7,458 nucleotides of DNA, from NCBI GenBank assembly GCA_964521105.1, contig CAZFPO010000133.1, positions 1-7,458 of the forward strand, read 5' to 3'. The DNA is from JAQUGA01 sp964521105 (lineage in GTDB: Bacteria; Bacteroidota; Bacteroidia; Bacteroidales; WCHB1-69). Positions 5,251-7,458 of this stretch are shown in pieces. The first letter of the stretch is position 1, and each line of letters begins with the position of its first letter. The translations under genes were made by a program, and so were the position numbers. The notes beneath the pieces are model-generated. The model was not told the origin of the DNA, made no database searches, and worked only from the letters and a program-made list of their open reading frames with translations.

Positions 5251-5679
5251 TATTCAAATTAATAAAATCTTACTCTTTAAAGGATTTTCGGATTGATACT
5301 TAGTTATTTAAAGATAAAAATTAGAAATATGGATTGCTTAATTTTCATGGTTTAAAATTAAGGTATTTTTTTATACAAATTTAGATTAATCGAGTAATAT
5401 AAGTATAAATTTCTTTAATGATTAAAGCACTTTGTTAGAGACTATGATGAGGGTGAAACTCCTTGTTGGTTACAACACCAACAAGGAACACCAACTATTA
5501 GGTGTCTCAAACAAAATTTTAAATTAATCCATAGCAATTTATATCAATAATTGCATTTTTTTAATAATTTCGTGAAAATTTTTTAATTGTCATTATTTAT
5601 TTAATAATATACTTAATTAAACATTAAAAAACATCAAAAATATAGAATTTAAGATTAATATCAATACAAAAAATAAATT
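5251..5679. other. Divergent intergenic region, AT-rich with one large hairpin
   Basis: Separates the minus-strand SUMF1-like gene from the plus-strand ATPase gene. Apart from the compound hairpin at 5431-5515 it is very AT-rich with no gene. On the minus strand TATCTTTA (5316-5309) is one mismatch from a TAnnTTTG box, about 60 nt ahead of the SUMF1-like start; no clear promoter was found for the ATPase gene. Confidence 0.6.
5431..5515. repeat. Compound nested inverted repeat (85-nt hairpin/cruciform)
   Basis: Three nested arms: an outer 12-bp stem with one mismatch (5431-5442 with 5504-5515), a middle GGTG/CACC (5452-5455 with 5489-5492), and an inner perfect 11-bp stem TCCTTGTTGGT/ACCAACAAGGA (5460-5470 with 5477-5487) with loop TACAAC. 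There is no adjacent T-run typical of an intrinsic terminator. Bases 5438-5458 (GAGACTATGATGAGGGTGAA and one more A) resemble 3619-3638, linking it to the hairpin between the operon heads. Confidence 0.8.
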
Positions 5680-7410
5680 ATGATTTTCTATAAAAGAACA
5701 GATAAAACTGAAATTATGCATATTGCAAGTTTTGGATTTGAGCTTAAAAACATTAATAAATTTTCAAGTGCATCCGCCGAATTAATTTTACAGAAGTCAA
5801 TGATTTGGCATAAAAACCTCTTCAATGCATTAACTAACAATTCTATAAAAACATCAATTGAATATAAAATTAGAAAACAAAAATTACCGTTCAGTAAAAG
5901 TAACGTAAATAGTATTCAAATTGCATTTTTAGTACATTTAACAAATAAAGATTATGCTATTTTAAGCAAAACAGCCGAGACATTGTTGAGTGAACTTTTA
6001 GTAATAATTCAAACAAAAAATTGTTCAAAATCCGAATTGTACTTCTTCGACTTAATTAGCAATCAGGAACATCTAAATGATTTTCTAAACACACCTGATG
6101 AATGTCAAGTTTATGATTATACCCGAAAACCTGTTAATTATCAAGAAATTACGAAACCACTAGGCTTTACTCAAAAAGCAGACAATAAAGCATTATTAAG
6201 TTTCATCCCTCAATTTTTCATTCCCGATTTTTTTTCAATCAATCATATTGCTCAACGAATTGCTCAATCAAATGAGTTTTTAGATTTAACTTTAACAATC
6301 AAACCTATTCATCTTTCCGAAAAAGACTTGAAGGAACTTAAAGAAATGGTGGATAATTATAAACTTGTAGATGAATATTTTACAAATTACGAGAAACGCA
6401 CTTATTTCGAGCACATCGAATTACTCCTAGATGACAATACAAACCATTTTTTATTTCAAGTTCGTTTAACCGCTAAGGAGAAAAGTTTATTAGGACAGTC
6501 CTTACATAATAGTATAGCAGATGCCTTTTTCGGAAACATTTTAAATGTTGATGTTTCTTTAGCTAGCGAAGATGTGATTCCTCTTATAGCAAAACAGGAT
6601 TTAAAAGAGATAATCCCGTATTTATATCCTCAACAAATTTTACGTTACAGTTTTAGATTGCCCCTTGGATTTGATGAAAGTATTAATTGGTTTGCTCATC
6701 AATCAGAAATTTTCAATTACTTTCCACCAGAATTGGATTCTAATGGTGTTTTGATTGGCAATAAGAAATCAAATTACAGCAAAAAAGACGTTCGTATTTC
6801 AAACAACGATCTTGCTCGCCATATGTATATTTTGGGGCAAACGGGTGTAGGAAAAACCACACTGATGAAAACTATGATTATCGATCAAATTAATAAAAAC
6901 GAAGGTGTTTGTGTTGTTGATCCTCATGGTGATTTAATTCCTGCAATTTTAGAAATGATTCCTCCTAATAGAAAAGATGATGTTATTTACTTTGATCCAA
7001 CTCAAAAAAACCATAATATTAGAATCAATATCTTGGAGTTTAATCCAGATTTTCCCGAGCAACGAACCTTTATCTTCAATGAAATGATTAAAATGCTTGA
7101 TGAAATATACAATTTAAGGGAAACTGGTGGTCCGATGTTCGAACTTTACTTAAAAAACGCAATGTTTTTAATCATGGAATTAGGAGGCACCTTGCTAGAT
7201 TTATATGCGTTTTTTCACAACTCTAATTTTAGACAAGCAGTTATTGAAAATTCTAATTTAAAAGATAGTGTTGATTTCTTTAAGACCGCAAATTTGATAA
7301 AAGGGGAAACATCTATTGAAGCTATGGCAAATTATGTTACCAGTAAACTCAATCGATACGTTCAAGATGACTTTATTGCTCCAATAATCAGTAGTAATAA
7401 AAGTAAATGA
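5680..7410 (+). CDS. HerA/TraD-type (type IV secretion coupling-like) ATPase, C-terminally truncated
   Basis: A 576-aa protein related to VirB4/TraD/HerA-like conjugation ATPases. Residues 1 to about 330 form an N-terminal region without a recognisable motif. LRYSFRLPLGF and the GVLIGNKK segment lead into the motor domain: RHMYILGQTGVGKTTLMKTM with Walker A at 386-394, then VVDPHGDL (412-419), DDVIYFDP, a helical insert with GGPMFELYLKNAMFL, and KLNRYVQDDFIAPII (556-570). In full-length relatives as I recall them (often about 800 aa), this last motif leads into IxGQ..S, then Walker B (a DEFQNF-like segment) and sensor motifs. Here SSNKSK and a stop follow at once, so Walker B and the catalytic Glu are missing. 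The protein may bind ATP but should not be a working motor. It is probably a relic of a mobile element, though the reading frame is otherwise clean. The start at 5680 is the first ATG after a very AT-rich leader. Confidence 0.85.
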   Translation: MIFYKRTDKTEIMHIASFGFELKNINKFSSASAELILQKSMIWHKNLFNALTNNSIKTSIEYKIRKQKLPFSKSNVNSIQIAFLVHLTNKDYAILSKTAETLLSELLVIIQTKNCSKSELYFFDLISNQEHLNDFLNTPDECQVYDYTRKPVNYQEITKPLGFTQKADNKALLSFIPQFFIPDFFSINHIAQRIAQSNEFLDLTLTIKPIHLSEKDLKELKEMVDNYKLVDEYFTNYEKRTYFEHIELLLDDNTNHFLFQVRLTAKEKSLLGQSLHNSIADAFFGNILNVDVSLASEDVIPLIAKQDLKEIIPYLYPQQILRYSFRLPLGFDESINWFAHQSEIFNYFPPELDSNGVLIGNKKSNYSKKDVRISNNDLARHMYILGQTGVGKTTLMKTMIIDQINKNEGVCVVDPHGDLIPAILEMIPPNRKDDVIYFDPTQKNHNIRINILEFNPDFPEQRTFIFNEMIKMLDEIYNLRETGGPMFELYLKNAMFLIMELGGTLLDLYAFFHNSNFRQAVIENSNLKDSVDFFKTANLIKGETSIEAMANYVTSKLNRYVQDDFIAPIISSNKSK

Positions 7411-7436
7411 ATACTCAATCTTTCACCTAATTTTTT

Positions 7437-7444
7437 TATCTTTG
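7437..7444 (+). promoter_or_regulatory. Bacteroidota-type -7 promoter element for an off-window gene
   Basis: TATCTTTG matches TAnnTTTG exactly and is followed by CAG, as in many Bacteroidota promoters. It lies 27 nt after the ATPase stop. The -33 region has no clear TTTG. It should drive a plus-strand gene beginning beyond 7458. Confidence 0.5.
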
Positions 7445-7458
7445 CAGTTCAATCAAAG

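Noticed and set aside
5431..5515. Integron attC-like site
   Set aside because: The arms do not carry RYYYAAC/GTTRRRY core sites in the right orientation, and no gene-cassette pattern is present.

Overview
The window is AT-rich and carries features typical of Bacteroidota (Bacteroidetes). There is a TAnnTTTG -7 promoter element at the right edge, little sign of Shine-Dalgarno sequences ahead of the genes, a SUMF1/C-type-lectin-fold secreted protein, and a degenerate intergenic repeat array of a kind common in that phylum. No housekeeping gene is present. The content looks like an accessory island: an unusual GTPase operon, a putative hypervariable surface protein, a truncated conjugation-type ATPase, and many repeats.

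Layout. Positions 1-1310 are a non-coding mosaic of imperfect direct repeats, including a 198-bp exact duplication with a 307-bp period and a ~290-bp repeat at an offset of exactly 1000 bp. Positions 1434-3452 (minus strand) hold a compact four-gene operon with 1-3 nt gaps. Read in its own direction it encodes a 109-aa conserved small protein, a 217-aa unknown protein, a 204-aa FtsZ/tubulin-like GTPase that stops before the T7 loop and C-terminal domain, and a ~137-aa protein with an RNA-polymerase-alpha-CTD-like helix-hairpin-helix and a CxxC. Positions 3453-4302 contain a duplicated, broken copy of the operon head, a perfect 10-bp hairpin, and a candidate promoter with an embedded palindrome. 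Positions 4303-5250 (minus) encode a secreted SUMF1-like protein. Its last ~120 bp are G+C-rich and show an NNY codon pattern expected of the variable region of a diversity-generating retroelement (DGR). Positions 5251-5679 hold a large compound hairpin in otherwise AT-rich DNA. Positions 5680-7410 (plus) encode a HerA/TraD-type ATPase with a clear Walker A that ends before Walker B. A promoter for an off-window gene follows.

How they may work together. The four minus-strand genes are almost certainly co-transcribed and probably act as one system around the FtsZ-like GTPase; I do not recognise a named system with this gene set. The SUMF1-like gene is a separate unit, and if the DGR reading is right its template repeat and reverse transcriptase lie outside the window. 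The truncated ATPase looks like debris or a domain remnant of a mobile element. The most interesting items are the FtsZ-like operon and the candidate DGR variable region.
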